A stretch of DNA of 64,000 bases. Origin: Bacteroidota bacterium. GTDB lineage: Bacteria > Bacteroidota > Bacteroidia > Cytophagales > Cytophagaceae. Positions 42,621 to 52,487 of this stretch are shown in pieces. The stretch covers positions 208,875 through 272,874 of the forward strand of contig JAEVZS010000007.1 in assembly GCA_023392125.1 (NCBI GenBank). Direction: 5' to 3'. The position numbers were made by a program, and so were the translations under genes. Under the pieces are notes generated by a model. The model did not search any database, was not told the origin of the DNA, and worked only from the letters and a program-made list of their open reading frames with translations. The number at the start of each line of letters is the position of its first letter. Positions within the stretch are counted from its first letter, which is position 1.

Positions 42621-44372
42621 TCAGCTCTTTCTGACATCGATATGCAATTCTGTCAGCTGTGCACCACTTACCGGTGCAGGTGAGTCGATCATTACATCTC
42701 TGCCACTGTTATTTTTGGGGAAGGCAATAAAATCCCGAATTGAATCCACTCCGCCAAATAAGCTGCACAAGCGGTCAAAGCCAAAAGCAATACCTCCGTG
42801 CGGGGGGGCACCATATTCAAAAGCATCCATCAGGAACCCAAACTGGGCTTTGGCTTCTGCATCAGAAAACCCAAGAACTTTGAACATTTTACTCTGTAGC
42901 TCTTTGTCATGTATCCTGATTGACCCACCGCCGATTTCCACTCCGTTGATCACAAGGTCATATGCATTGGCCCGAACCTCTCCCGGTGCTGAGTCAAGGA
43001 GCATTATGTCCTCAGGCTTTGGCGAGGTAAACGGATGATGCATCGCAAACCAACGCGCCTCATCTTCACCCCATTCCAGCAGAGGGAAATCAACTACCCA
43101 AAGGACTGAATATGTATCTTTATCTCTTAGTCCCAATCGCTTGCCCATTTCTAACCGCAATTCATTAAGCGCAGATCGGGTTTGTTTTACTTCTCCGGCA
43201 AGAATTAATAACAGATCACCTGGTTTTGCATCAAATAAAGTCGCCCATTGCTTAAGATCATCTTCCGTATAGAATTTATCGACAGAAGATTTTACTGTGC
43301 CATCTTCATTTATCCGTACATATACCAGCCCTTTGGCTCCAATCTGAGGCCTTTTTACAAAGTCTGTAAGCTGATCAAGCTCTTTTCTTGTATAGGAAGC
43401 ACAGCCCACAGCATTGATGCCAACTACAATATCTGCTGTATCAAATACCGGAAACCCTTTGCCTCTTGCAGCATCAGTCAGCTCAACGAACTTCATACCA
43501 AAACGGGTATCCGGCTTATCACATCCGTAATATCTCATGGCATCGGCATACGTCATTCTTGGAAAATCACCCAGCTCCAGACCTTTTACCGCTTTAAACA
43601 AGTGGCGCGTAAGCCCTTCAAAAGTACTGAGTATATCCTCCTGATTTACAAAGGACATCTCGCAGTCTATCTGGGTAAACTCGGGCTGACGATCCGCTCT
43701 GAGATCTTCGTCTCTGAAGCATTTTACGATCTGATAATAACGATCAAATCCGGAAACCATCAAAAGCTGCTTGAAGGTCTGCGGAGACTGTGGAAGTGCA
43801 TAAAACTCTCCCGGATTCAGTCGGGAAGGGACAATAAAGTCTCTTGCTCCTTCGGGAGTTGACTTGATCAGAACGGGGGTTTCTACTTCTATAAAATCGA
43901 GCGAATTCATATAATTTCGCACTTCAGAGGCCATACGGTGCCTCAGTTCAAGAGATTTCCGGACCACTGACCTGCGCAAATCCAGATAACGGTATTTCAT
44001 TCGCAGATCCTCCCCGCCGTCTGTGTCATCTTCAATCAGAAATGGCGGCAGTTTTGCAGAGTTCAATATTTCCAGATCGGAGATCAGCACTTCAATATCT
44101 CCGGTTGGCAGTTTGGGATTCTTTGAAACTCTTTCAATGACCTTCCCGGTTGCTCTGACTACATATTCCCGCCCAAGCGAGCGTGCCTTTTCTATGAGCT
44201 CTGCGGCAGTCTTACTCTCATCAAAAAACAACTGAGTGATACCATACCTGTCCCGCAAGTCAATCCAAAGCATACCGCCTTTATCCCGGGTACGCTGTAC
44301 CCAGCCACACAGGGTCACTTCATTATTTATATCGCTAATTCTAAGCTCTCCGCAAGTTTTTGTTCGTAACAT
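42621..44372 (-). CDS. aspS: Aspartyl-tRNA synthetase
   Basis: Class II synthetase charging tRNA-Asp. 583 residues from the ATG at 44372; an upstream extension of 23 residues has no family support, since the protein normally begins MLRTKTCGEL just before the OB-fold. The OB domain covers about 10-105, the motif 2 loop FRDEDLRADRQPEFTQID and motif 3 GIAFGFDRL are visible, and the bacterial GAD insertion lies between. Probably non-discriminating or discriminating status cannot be read here; no gatCAB is in the window. Confidence 0.96.
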   Translation of the reverse strand: MLRTKTCGELRISDINNEVTLCGWVQRTRDKGGMLWIDLRDRYGITQLFFDESKTAAELIEKARSLGREYVVRATGKVIERVSKNPKLPTGDIEVLISDLEILNSAKLPPFLIEDDTDGGEDLRMKYRYLDLRRSVVRKSLELRHRMASEVRNYMNSLDFIEVETPVLIKSTPEGARDFIVPSRLNPGEFYALPQSPQTFKQLLMVSGFDRYYQIVKCFRDEDLRADRQPEFTQIDCEMSFVNQEDILSTFEGLTRHLFKAVKGLELGDFPRMTYADAMRYYGCDKPDTRFGMKFVELTDAARGKGFPVFDTADIVVGINAVGCASYTRKELDQLTDFVKRPQIGAKGLVYVRINEDGTVKSSVDKFYTEDDLKQWATLFDAKPGDLLLILAGEVKQTRSALNELRLEMGKRLGLRDKDTYSVLWVVDFPLLEWGEDEARWFAMHHPFTSPKPEDIMLLDSAPGEVRANAYDLVINGVEIGGGSIRIHDKELQSKMFKVLGFSDAEAKAQFGFLMDAFEYGAPPHGGIAFGFDRLCSLFGGVDSIRDFIAFPKNNSGRDVMIDSPAPVSGAQLTELHIDVRKS

Positions 44373-44540
44373 AAGGTCAATGGTTTTTGAAGATTGCGAA
44401 TTTAAGGATTTGTTTATGTAACCAAAAGCAATTAAAAGCATCCTTTTTGTATGAAATCCATGATTACGGAAATAATTAGTAAATTGTAAATATTTTCCCT
44501 GTGAGGGCGTTTACATAAACACGTTATCTACTTGTATACA

Positions 44541-45191
44541 ATGAATAAAATGCCGAACGTATTGTTTTCACTAATCGTGCTGCTTGCCTTATGCAGCATG
44601 AAGCAGGCCACTATGAAAAGATACCAGCTGACAGAGGGCATCAGTGCATCAGTTCCGGATAATTTTGTGCCTATGTCCGACAATGACATTGCAATCAGGT
44701 ACCCTTCTACCAAAAAGCCCCTTGCCATGTTTACCTCAAGTGATATGACTGTTGATTTCGGGCTGAATGTCACCAAATCAAACTGGGCGGGAGATGATCT
44801 TGCCTTGCTAAAAGATGTGTACAAATCAACGCTGTATACCTTATACAATGAGGTACAGATTATCCGCGAGGAAATACAGACAGTCAACAAGCAGAATTTT
44901 GTTGTTCTGGAGTTTACGTCAAAAGCGGACCAGACCAGAAAATATACGTTTCTTCAATACGGAATATTCAACAACCGGGTATACATTTTTAACTTTACAT
45001 GCCCTGAAAGGGAAATGCCTAAATGGAGCACAACAGCCGGTGAAATCATGGCTTCTGTCAGAGTTAAGCCGGGAAAGCTAAAAGCAGTTGAATACAACCC
45101 TTCCGGAACAGCACCTTCGAAAGGCAAGAGCCCCAGGGAAGTGCTTGATGAACAAAAAAGTAAATCCGGACAAAAGACTACCGGTCGCTAG
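44541..45191 (+). CDS. Secreted protein of unknown function
   Basis: 216 residues with an N-terminal signal peptide (about 1-22, VLFSLIVLLALCSM), possibly with Cys19 as lipid-attachment site, though the context is weak. The mature part looks like a single alpha/beta domain: YQLTEGISASVPDNFVPMSD then FTCPEREMPKW near the end. The final 30 residues are charged and low in complexity. It resembles PsbP/DcrB-like folds in outline only; I assign no function. The ATG at 44541 is preferred over the TTG nine bases upstream. Confidence 0.65.
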   Translation: MNKMPNVLFSLIVLLALCSMKQATMKRYQLTEGISASVPDNFVPMSDNDIAIRYPSTKKPLAMFTSSDMTVDFGLNVTKSNWAGDDLALLKDVYKSTLYTLYNEVQIIREEIQTVNKQNFVVLEFTSKADQTRKYTFLQYGIFNNRVYIFNFTCPEREMPKWSTTAGEIMASVRVKPGKLKAVEYNPSGTAPSKGKSPREVLDEQKSKSGQKTTGR

Positions 45192-45202
45192 AACAATTTG
45201 TT

Positions 45203-45649
45203 ATGCTTTCTGTTTTCTCTGATGAATATTTTATGAAAGAAGCCCTCAAAGAGGCCAACAAAGCCTTCGAAGAGGGCGAGATACCGGTAGGGGCTGTTGT
45301 TGTATGTAAAAACAGAATAATTGCGAGGGCGCATAATCAGACAGAGCGTCTTACGGATGTCACGGCACATGCGGAAATGCTGGCGCTTACTGCTTCATCT
45401 CATAATCTGGGAAGCAAATTTTTACCGGATTGCGATTTATTCGTAACACTCGAACCCTGCACTATGTGCGCAGGGGCTATTTTCTGGTCAAGAATTCGCA
45501 GGCTGATTTATGCAGCCCCGGACCCTAAAAGAGGCTTCACATTGCTCAGCCCCAATGCACTACACCCCAAAACTGAAGTACAGTCCGGGATTCTTGCAAT
45601 GGAAAGCGCGCAATTATTATCGTTTTTTTTTAATAAACTTCGAAATTGA
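45203..45649 (+). CDS. tadA: tRNA-specific adenosine deaminase
   Basis: Converts A34 to inosine in tRNA-Arg(ACG). 148 residues, full length. The zinc-site motif H56-A-E58 and the pair P-C86-T-M-C89 are intact and E58 is the proton shuttle. The C-terminus is a typical helix. It follows the unknown secreted protein gene by 11 bases. Confidence 0.93.
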   Translation: MLSVFSDEYFMKEALKEANKAFEEGEIPVGAVVVCKNRIIARAHNQTERLTDVTAHAEMLALTASSHNLGSKFLPDCDLFVTLEPCTMCAGAIFWSRIRRLIYAAPDPKRGFTLLSPNALHPKTEVQSGILAMESAQLLSFFFNKLRN

Positions 45650-45696
45650 CTTAATTTTGATATTATAATATTGTTTAACCTTTAATTTTTGGATTT

Positions 45697-46305
45697 ATGG
45701 CTTTTGAATTACCGTCATTACCGTATGCACCCGATGCGTTAGAACCCTACATAGATAAAGCGACCATGGAAATTCATCATGGAAAACACCATGCCGCTTA
45801 TGTAAACAATCTGAACAGCGCTATCGAGGGCACTCCTCTTGCAGGCAAGTCTATTGAAGAAATCATGAAATCAATAAGCTCTTCTTCTGCTGCTGTAAGG
45901 AATAATGGAGGCGGACATTACAATCATACCTTATTCTGGACAATCCTTTCAAAAAACGAAAGTAAACCATCAAGCGAGCTTGCTGCTGCAATTGATAAGG
46001 CGTTCGGTTCCTTTGACAGCTTCAAGGAAGAGTTTGCCAAGGCCGGAGCGACACGCTTTGGTTCCGGTTGGGCCTGGCTTATTGTTGATCAGTCCGGCGA
46101 ATTAAAAGTAACTTCTACTCCGAATCAGGACAATCCGCTGATGGACATTGCCGAAGTAAAAGGAACACCAATTCTCGGTATGGATGTCTGGGAACACGCA
46201 TACTATCTGAAGTATCAGAACAGAAGACCCGATTACATTTCTGCATTCTGGTCTGTTGTTAATTGGGAAGAAGTATCGAAGCGATATGCTGCAGCTAAGA
46301 AATAA
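45697..46305 (+). CDS. Superoxide dismutase, Fe/Mn family
   Basis: 202 residues, the normal length. Metal ligands are the first His of EIHHGKHHAAYV (H27), His in HYNHTLFW, and Asp and His in DVWEHAYY. The sequence does not firmly separate Fe, Mn or cambialistic use. Cytoplasmic: no signal peptide. A two-terminator region follows it. Confidence 0.95.
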   Translation: MAFELPSLPYAPDALEPYIDKATMEIHHGKHHAAYVNNLNSAIEGTPLAGKSIEEIMKSISSSSAAVRNNGGGHYNHTLFWTILSKNESKPSSELAAAIDKAFGSFDSFKEEFAKAGATRFGSGWAWLIVDQSGELKVTSTPNQDNPLMDIAEVKGTPILGMDVWEHAYYLKYQNRRPDYISAFWSVVNWEEVSKRYAAAKK

Positions 46306-46330
46306 TCATTTAGCAGCAAAAATTTAAATA

Positions 46331-46371
46331 AAAAAGCTCCGGCCCTGATAGCAGAAACCGGAGCTTTTTTA
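46331..46371 (+). terminator. Terminator of superoxide dismutase gene
   Basis: AAAAAGCTCCGG (46331-46342) pairs with CCGGAGCTTTTT (46358-46369) followed by more T. Confidence 0.85.
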
Positions 46372-46392
46372 TTTGTTTGACCTGATAAAAGC

Positions 46393-46430
46393 AAAAGGCC
46401 GCATAAACCAACTGTTTATACGGCCTTTTT
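46393..46430. terminator. Terminator of rho, possibly bidirectional
   Basis: AAAAGGCCGCATAAAC and GTTTATACGGCCTTTT form a 16-bp stem with one mismatch, just beyond the minus-strand rho stop; both ends carry A/T runs. Confidence 0.75.
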
Positions 46431-46452
46431 AAAATCAGACAGACCTGTTTTC

Positions 46453-47994
46453 TTAACCGTTCATTGAGATTAAGAATTCATTATTGTCTTTCGTATTTTT
46501 CATTCTGTCTATCAGGAACTCCATCGCTTCTACAGAAGTCATATCTGACATGAACTTTCTGAGGATCCATACTCTTGACAGTTCATCTTTATCCATAAGA
46601 AGATCTTCTCTACGAGTACCGGAAGCCGGAACATCTATCGCCGGATAAATTCTCTTATTAGCAAGCTTACGATCAAGCTGAAGCTCCATGTTACCGGTTC
46701 CTTTGAATTCTTCAAAGATAACTTCATCCATCTTGGACCCGGTCTCGATCAATGCCGTAGCGATAATGGTAAGAGAACCTCCATTTTCCACATTCCGGGC
46801 AGCGCCGAAGAAACGTTTAGGCTTATGCAATGCATTTGCATCCACACCACCTGAGAGTATCTTACCTGAAGAAGGCACCACTGTATTATATGCCCTTGCA
46901 AGCCTGGTTATTGAATCAAGCAGTATTACTACATCATGCCCGCACTCAACCATTCTTTTAGCTTTTTCCAAAACAATGCTGGCAACCTTTACATGCCGTT
47001 CTGCCTGCTCATCAAATGTAGAGGAGATAACCTCAGCCTTCACATTTCTTGCCATATCTGTCACCTCTTCCGGACGCTCATCAATCAGAAGAATCAGCAG
47101 ATGCACTTCCGGATGATTTTCGGCAATAGCATTGGCTATTTCTTTTAATAATACGGTTTTTCCTGTTTTAGGCTGGGCAACGATCATTCCTCTCTGACCT
47201 TTTCCGATCGGAGCAAACAGATCCAGAACTCTTGTGGAAAGGATATGATGTCTGGTGCTTAGATTCAATCTTTCCTGCGGAAAGAGCGGGGTAAGGTATT
47301 CAAAAGGTATTCTGTCACGGATTTCTTCCGTAGTTTTTCCATTCACACTTTCAACTCTTAAAAGAGCGAAATATTTCTCTCCTTCTTTCGGCGGGCGAAT
47401 CTGGCCTTTAACAGAGTCTCCGGTTTTTAAACCAAAAAGCTTAATCTGTGAAGGAGACACATATATATCATCGGGGCTGGCCAGATAGTTATAATCTGCC
47501 GACCTGAGAAAACCGTAACCATCCTGCATAATCTCAAGGACGCCAGAGTTGGTAATAATACCATCAAACTCCTTGATCGATACGTTGTATTTGAATCCGC
47601 TCCGTTTGGGTCTTTCGGGTCTTTCTTCTTTTTCTGTCAACGGCAGCTCAACAGTCTCCTCAACAATGGGATGTATAACAACTTCTTCTTCCTTTTCATA
47701 TTTCTCAGCAGGAAAGTCTAAAGGCTCTCCCAGAGCTATTTCTTCCGGAGAAGCATCTCTGACATTTTCCCTTTTTCTAGGCCTTCTCCGAGGCTCGTTT
47801 GAGTCTTCTTTTGGTCCGTTATTCATCGTGTCACTTTTGGAAATAGTACTCTCTGGCATAATAGCCTGCTGGTCGAGTATCTTATATATAAGGTCTTTTT
47901 TTGGCAGTTTTTTAAAGTTGCTGATGCCCATTTCCTCAGCAATCTCCTTAAGCTCAGATAACAATCTGACTTCTAAATCTTCAATATTGTACAT
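46453..47994 (-). CDS. rho: Transcription termination factor Rho
   Basis: Hexameric RNA helicase that ends transcription and suppresses antisense transcription. 513 residues. A Rho N-terminal helical domain (about 1-45) is followed by a charged linker (about 50-130, rich in Arg, Glu and Pro), the OB-fold RNA-binding domain (about 135-200) and the RecA-like ATPase. Walker A is VAQPKTGKTVLLK and Walker B VILLDSITRLARAY. The Q-loop and C-terminal EAMEFLIDRM are normal. Such a linker is common in Bacteroidota Rho and varies in length. Confidence 0.96.
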   Translation of the reverse strand: MYNIEDLEVRLLSELKEIAEEMGISNFKKLPKKDLIYKILDQQAIMPESTISKSDTMNNGPKEDSNEPRRRPRKRENVRDASPEEIALGEPLDFPAEKYEKEEEVVIHPIVEETVELPLTEKEERPERPKRSGFKYNVSIKEFDGIITNSGVLEIMQDGYGFLRSADYNYLASPDDIYVSPSQIKLFGLKTGDSVKGQIRPPKEGEKYFALLRVESVNGKTTEEIRDRIPFEYLTPLFPQERLNLSTRHHILSTRVLDLFAPIGKGQRGMIVAQPKTGKTVLLKEIANAIAENHPEVHLLILLIDERPEEVTDMARNVKAEVISSTFDEQAERHVKVASIVLEKAKRMVECGHDVVILLDSITRLARAYNTVVPSSGKILSGGVDANALHKPKRFFGAARNVENGGSLTIIATALIETGSKMDEVIFEEFKGTGNMELQLDRKLANKRIYPAIDVPASGTRREDLLMDKDELSRVWILRKFMSDMTSVEAMEFLIDRMKNTKDNNEFLISMNG

Positions 47995-48295
47995 GCTGAA
48001 ATGATATTAGAAAATGGATTTAACTCACGAGAAAAACGAAGCGCACAGGCATGGGTCTTTCAAGGTAAACCGGATTTTCAATAAAGAGTTAACTGTTAAA
48101 CTAAAAAGATATGAACTTGTTTGTTTAAGAAAAAGCTAAAAGCTGTTTTAGAAGTGCAATATTAGCTAACAGTATTCAATAAACAAAATATGCACCGTCA
48201 ATGGTTTCAAAAAAATTAAATTATTTGCCACTGCAATTCTTGAGGCATTCGGCAAATCTTTTATACCTTTAGGGGTTAAAAAAAACTTTTAGCAG
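47995..48295. other. Divergent promoter region of rho and serS
   Basis: 301 bases without a gene. For serS a weak promoter is possible: CTTG at 48239-48242, 21 bases, then TACCTTTA at 48264-48271. I see no clear element for rho and no hairpin of note. Confidence 0.4.
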
Positions 48296-49564
48296 ATGCT
48301 GCAAATTGGTTACATCAGAGAAAATCAGGCAGACGTAATAGCCAGGCTGAAAAAAAAGCATTATGGCAAAGCCGAAGAAAACGTGCAATTAATTCTGGAG
48401 ACTGATCGTAAACGCCGGGAAGCTCAGCAGGAGCTTGATTCTGTTCTGGCGGAATCCAACAATAAGGCGAAAGAAATCGGATCTTTAATGAAAGAAGGCC
48501 GCAAAGAAGAAGCTGAAAATGTCAAAATTGTTGCAACAAATCTTCGGGAAAAAGCAAAAACACTGGCTGATAACTTAAATACTATCGAAGCAGAGCTTCA
48601 GAATATTCTGGTACAGCTGCCTAATCTGCCTCATGCCGCCGTTCCTGAAGGACGTTCTGCGGAGGACAATATGATTGTACTTACCAACAAGAAGGATATA
48701 AAACTTCCTTCGGAAGCAGCTCCTCACTGGGAACTGATAAAAAAGTATGACATCATTGATTTCGAGCTGGGCAACAAAATTACCGGCGCCGGATTTCCTG
48801 TATATAAAGGCAAAGGAGCAAGGCTGCAAAGAGCTTTAATCTCTTTCTTTCTGGATGAGGCAATTAAGGCAGGATACACAGAAATTATGCCTCCTATTCT
48901 GGTAAATGAGGACTCTGGTTTTGGTACCGGCAATCTTCCGGATAAAGAAGGCCAGATGTATCATGTAACCCAGGACGATCTTTATCTTATACCTACAGCC
49001 GAAGTGCCAATTACCAATCTCTACCGCGATGTAATTGTCAGAGAGGAAGACCTTCCTATTAGAAATGTTGGTTACACTCCATGCTTTAGGAGAGAAGCCG
49101 GTTCATGGGGAGCCGATGTAAGAGGCTTAAACCGCCTGCATCAGTTTGAAAAAGTAGAGATTGTTCAGATCTCCAAACCAGAACAATCATATGAAACTCT
49201 TGATGATATGGTCAATTATGTTGAGAGTCTGCTACAAAAGCTGGAGCTTCCATACCGGATTCTAAAGTTATGCGGCGGAGATATGAGTTTTACCAGCGCT
49301 CTGACTTTTGATTTTGAAGTATATTCTGCGGCCCAGGATCGCTGGCTGGAAGTAAGTTCCGTAAGTAACTTCGAGAGCTTTCAGGCCAACCGGCTGAAGC
49401 TCCGTTATAAAACGGAAGGCAAAACACAGCTTTTACATACCCTAAACGGAAGTGCATTGGCTCTGCCGAGGATACTTGCGGCGATTCTGGAAAACAACCA
49501 ACAGGAAAACAGCATAAAAATACCAGAAGTATTGATTCCTTATACAGGATTCGGCACTATCTGA
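48296..49564 (+). CDS. serS: Seryl-tRNA synthetase
   Basis: Class II synthetase that charges tRNA-Ser (and tRNA-Sec in other bacteria). 422 residues. A long N-terminal helical hairpin (about 25-105, coiled coil) contacts the tRNA. Motif 2 is TPCFRREAGSWGADVRGLN and motif 3 NGSALALPRILAAILENNQ. It is followed by a hairpin shared with the convergent DUF4286 gene. Confidence 0.96.
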   Translation: MLQIGYIRENQADVIARLKKKHYGKAEENVQLILETDRKRREAQQELDSVLAESNNKAKEIGSLMKEGRKEEAENVKIVATNLREKAKTLADNLNTIEAELQNILVQLPNLPHAAVPEGRSAEDNMIVLTNKKDIKLPSEAAPHWELIKKYDIIDFELGNKITGAGFPVYKGKGARLQRALISFFLDEAIKAGYTEIMPPILVNEDSGFGTGNLPDKEGQMYHVTQDDLYLIPTAEVPITNLYRDVIVREEDLPIRNVGYTPCFRREAGSWGADVRGLNRLHQFEKVEIVQISKPEQSYETLDDMVNYVESLLQKLELPYRILKLCGGDMSFTSALTFDFEVYSAAQDRWLEVSSVSNFESFQANRLKLRYKTEGKTQLLHTLNGSALALPRILAAILENNQQENSIKIPEVLIPYTGFGTI

Positions 49565-49574
49565 GATCTGATAA

Positions 49575-49601
49575 GAGGAAGCTGCCGGAATAACACTTCC
49601 G
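49575..49601. terminator. Hairpin between convergent genes
   Basis: GAGGAAGCTGCCGGAA and TTCCGGCAGTTCCCTC pair over most of 16 positions around TAACAC. Neither flank has a strong T tract, so this is a probable, not certain, terminator. Confidence 0.55.
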
Positions 49602-49610
49602 GCAGTTCCC

Positions 49611-49919
49611 TCAATTAATTTCCTCCAGCCAGGTTTTAAAATATACAAACTTCCCCTCAAAACGCTGATGTAGCTTCACTTCCAGCGACTCTTCATAGAG
49701 GTTCCGATAATTGCTGAGCTGATCAAGATTATCCACCATAAGCTGGACGCTATACGTCGTTCCTCCCTGCGCATATTCATCATTCAAAAGCTTCAGAATT
49801 TTGTAGCTTTCAATATAGCCGGTCTTGTGAATAAGCGGGAGATAATCATCTTTCATAAAAGACAGCCACGCTTCTGCTGCACTATTTTCAACCTGGAAGG
49901 TAATATTATATAGAATCAT
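49611..49919 (-). CDS. DUF4286 family protein
   Basis: 102 residues, no signal peptide. The start MILYNITFQVENSAAEAW and end EGKFVYFKTWLEEI are typical of this small Bacteroidota family, probably a ferredoxin-like alpha/beta sandwich. Function is unknown. It lies 28 bases downstream of the RlmI-like gene and may be co-transcribed. Confidence 0.8.
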   Translation of the reverse strand: MILYNITFQVENSAAEAWLSFMKDDYLPLIHKTGYIESYKILKLLNDEYAQGGTTYSVQLMVDNLDQLSNYRNLYEESLEVKLHQRFEGKFVYFKTWLEEIN

Positions 49920-49947
49920 CGACTTAACTGTTTAATTATTGGGTCAC

Positions 49948-51126
49948 CTATTCAACCCACAGAACCAATCCTTTGAGATATTCACCTTCCGGATGATAAA
50001 TATTCACCGGATGATCTGCCGGCTGGTGCAGCTGATGAATAATTCTGATATTTCTGCCCGAATCAGCCGATGCCGAAAAAACAATTTTCCGGAAAAGGTC
50101 TGTATCGATATTCTGTGAACATGAGAAAGTAAACACGATTCCGCCTTTTCTGATTTTGTTAAAAGCTCTGAGATTAATCTGCTTGTATCCTCGTGACGCA
50201 TTTTCCACTGCTTTGGCATTTTTTGCGAAAGCTGGCGGGTCAAGAATGATCAGATCATAATATTGATCAGGCATATCCCTAAGATAATCGAAACAGTCCT
50301 GTGCAATGCCCTTATGATTTGCACCGGGAAAGTTAAGATTTACATTCCTTGCTGCCATTTCTATTGCATCCGAAGAAATATCAAGAGAATGAACCTCTCT
50401 GGCATTACCGGCAATTGCGTATACTGAAAAGCCTCCGGTGTAGCTAAACGCATTCAGCACAGTCTTCTCGCTGGCCAACTGCTGAACAAGCAGTCTGTTT
50501 TCTCTCTGATCAAGGAAGAAGCCGGTTTTCTGTCCTTTGATAAAATCAACTTCAAACCCCAATCCATGCTCACAAATCACTATTGACTCTTCCTTATCTT
50601 CCGTCAACCACCCTGCCTTCATTTCCACCGCTTCAATATTCCGGGAACTGGATTTTGTCTTTGCGTATACTTTAGAGTACCCGTTTAGCCGCAATGCCTC
50701 AATGATCAACTCTTTTCGCTGTTCAGTTGCCTTTATAAGCAACTGCACGACGGCGATATCCTTATATATATCCACGATAACTCCCGGCATAAAATCGCCT
50801 TCCGCATGAACCAGACGATATGCATTTGTTTTGCCTGAAATCACCATTTCCTGACGAAGCCATAAGGCTCTTCGAATCTTTTCTGCCCAATATTCTGCAG
50901 TTTCAAAATCAACCGGCTCTTTGCTCCAGTCAAACATTCTGCAACTTATCTGGCTTCTGTCGGAATAAAACCCATAGCCCAGCACCTCTCCTCCGGCAGA
51001 TTTTACTTCAACAATATCCCCTTCATTTGATTTCGGTTTGTATTTCAGCGCTCCTGAAAAAATCCAGGGATGACGATTCAGGACTGACCGGTCCCGGCCA
51101 GATCGTAGTTGCAAGGTTTCTATCAT
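49948..51126 (-). CDS. Class I SAM-dependent rRNA methyltransferase, RlmI type
   Basis: 392 residues. An N-terminal PUA-like domain (about 1-80) is followed by an EEHEE domain and a Rossmann SAM-binding domain with NAFSYTGGFSVYA near residue 225 and DPPAFAKN near 300. FSCSQ carries the likely catalytic Cys of 5-methylcytosine formation. E. coli RlmI modifies C1962 of 23S rRNA; the same target is likely but not proven. Confidence 0.9.
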   Translation of the reverse strand: MIETLQLRSGRDRSVLNRHPWIFSGALKYKPKSNEGDIVEVKSAGGEVLGYGFYSDRSQISCRMFDWSKEPVDFETAEYWAEKIRRALWLRQEMVISGKTNAYRLVHAEGDFMPGVIVDIYKDIAVVQLLIKATEQRKELIIEALRLNGYSKVYAKTKSSSRNIEAVEMKAGWLTEDKEESIVICEHGLGFEVDFIKGQKTGFFLDQRENRLLVQQLASEKTVLNAFSYTGGFSVYAIAGNAREVHSLDISSDAIEMAARNVNLNFPGANHKGIAQDCFDYLRDMPDQYYDLIILDPPAFAKNAKAVENASRGYKQINLRAFNKIRKGGIVFTFSCSQNIDTDLFRKIVFSASADSGRNIRIIHQLHQPADHPVNIYHPEGEYLKGLVLWVE

Positions 51127-51395
51127 AGAAATGCAAAAATCAAAAAAGGAGATCTTCTATACAAAAAATAAGAACAGATATTTAAAGCGGCTTTCACATT
51201 AACTCAGGAAAGTTCTTTGAAAAAACAGGGGAGAGCGGTTTGTATGTTTGAAGGATAAACCTGATATTACTTCAAAAAAAACAATAAATTAAAATTCTGC
51301 ATAGTTTTTGCCGCTACGATGCCCGAAGCAGCGGAGGCAGAAAAATCCATGCGTATTTCAGTATAACCCATAAACTTTATTTAACCCAAAACAAC

Positions 51396-52418
51396 ATGAG
51401 TATGAGAAACCGATTATCTTTTTTCTTTCTTTTTTTATTTCTTTCCTCGTTTGGAAGTCTTTTAGCCCAAAACAGAATTGTGGATGCTTATGGTCAGCTT
51501 TCGGTCAGAGGAAATTACATCTTTAGTGAGAAAAATGACACTGTCCAGCTAAGAGGCATGTCTCTCTTCTGGAGTCAGTGGATGCCGCAGTACTACAACA
51601 AGGATGTGTTGAAATGGCTTCGTGACGACTGGAAATGCACCATAGTCAGAGCAGCTATGGGTGTTGAGAAAGGTGGTTATCTGGAGCATCCTGATGAGGA
51701 AAAACAAAGAGTCTTTGACGTTGTCGATGCCGCAATTGAGCTGGGCATGTATGTGATCATTGATTACCATAGCCATGAGGCCCATACAGAGCCGGATGCA
51801 GCTGTTGCTTTTTTTGACGAGATGGCAAAAAAATATGGCAAATACCCCAACATACTTTATGAAATCTACAATGAACCGCTAAAAGAGCCAACCTGGTCAG
51901 AAGATCTGAAACCTTATTCTGAGAACGTCATAAAAGCTATTCGCAAGCACGATCCGGACAATATTATTATCGTGGGAACCAGACAATGGTCTCAGCTTGT
52001 CGATGAAGCGGCCAGTGATCCGATCAAAGGAGACAGCAATATCGCTTACACCCTTCATTATTATGCAGCATCTCATGGGCGCTGGCTAAGGGAAGAAGCG
52101 GAAAAAGCCATGTCCAAGGGAGTATGCATCTTTGTTTCCGAGTACGGAACCTGCGATGCATCTGGCAATGGCCGTTTTGACCCCAAGAAATCCAATGAGT
52201 GGTATGTCTGGATGGACAAGCACCATATCAGCTACTGCAACTGGTCAGTTGCTGACAAAGAAGAAACAGCTTCTATTCTGGTACCAGGTGCAAGCGGCAA
52301 AGGTGGCTGGAAAGAGACTGATCTTACCGAGTCCGGAAAATTTGTCAAAGCTGATCTGGTAAAGAAAAATACTCCGATTCTTGAAAAGGCCAATAAAGCT
52401 GCCAAGAAGAAAAAATAA
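51396..52418 (+). CDS. Secreted GH5 endoglucanase (cellulase-like)
   Basis: 340 residues. Signal peptide about 1-25, so exported; no T9SS C-terminal domain, no binding module. The (beta/alpha)8 barrel shows the acid/base E160 in YNEPL and the nucleophile E249 in FVSEYGTCD, both intact, with the usual conserved Arg (VRAAMG) and His (IDYHSHEA, LHYYAASH). Likely cleaves beta-1,4-glucan or a related polymer. The last 20 residues are Lys-rich. A hairpin terminator follows. Confidence 0.92.
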   Translation: MSMRNRLSFFFLFLFLSSFGSLLAQNRIVDAYGQLSVRGNYIFSEKNDTVQLRGMSLFWSQWMPQYYNKDVLKWLRDDWKCTIVRAAMGVEKGGYLEHPDEEKQRVFDVVDAAIELGMYVIIDYHSHEAHTEPDAAVAFFDEMAKKYGKYPNILYEIYNEPLKEPTWSEDLKPYSENVIKAIRKHDPDNIIIVGTRQWSQLVDEAASDPIKGDSNIAYTLHYYAASHGRWLREEAEKAMSKGVCIFVSEYGTCDASGNGRFDPKKSNEWYVWMDKHHISYCNWSVADKEETASILVPGASGKGGWKETDLTESGKFVKADLVKKNTPILEKANKAAKKKK

Positions 52419-52442
52419 TCATTGGAATTTTAGTTAACAATA

Positions 52443-52475
52443 GTACCCCCAGAGGAGCAATCTTCGGGGGTTCTT
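52443..52475 (+). terminator. Probable terminator of the GH5 gene
   Basis: ACCCCC and GGGGGT enclose a partly paired loop, followed by TCTTTATTT. It also faces the end of the convergent FkbM gene. Confidence 0.55.
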
Positions 52476-52487
52476 TATTTCCGGCAA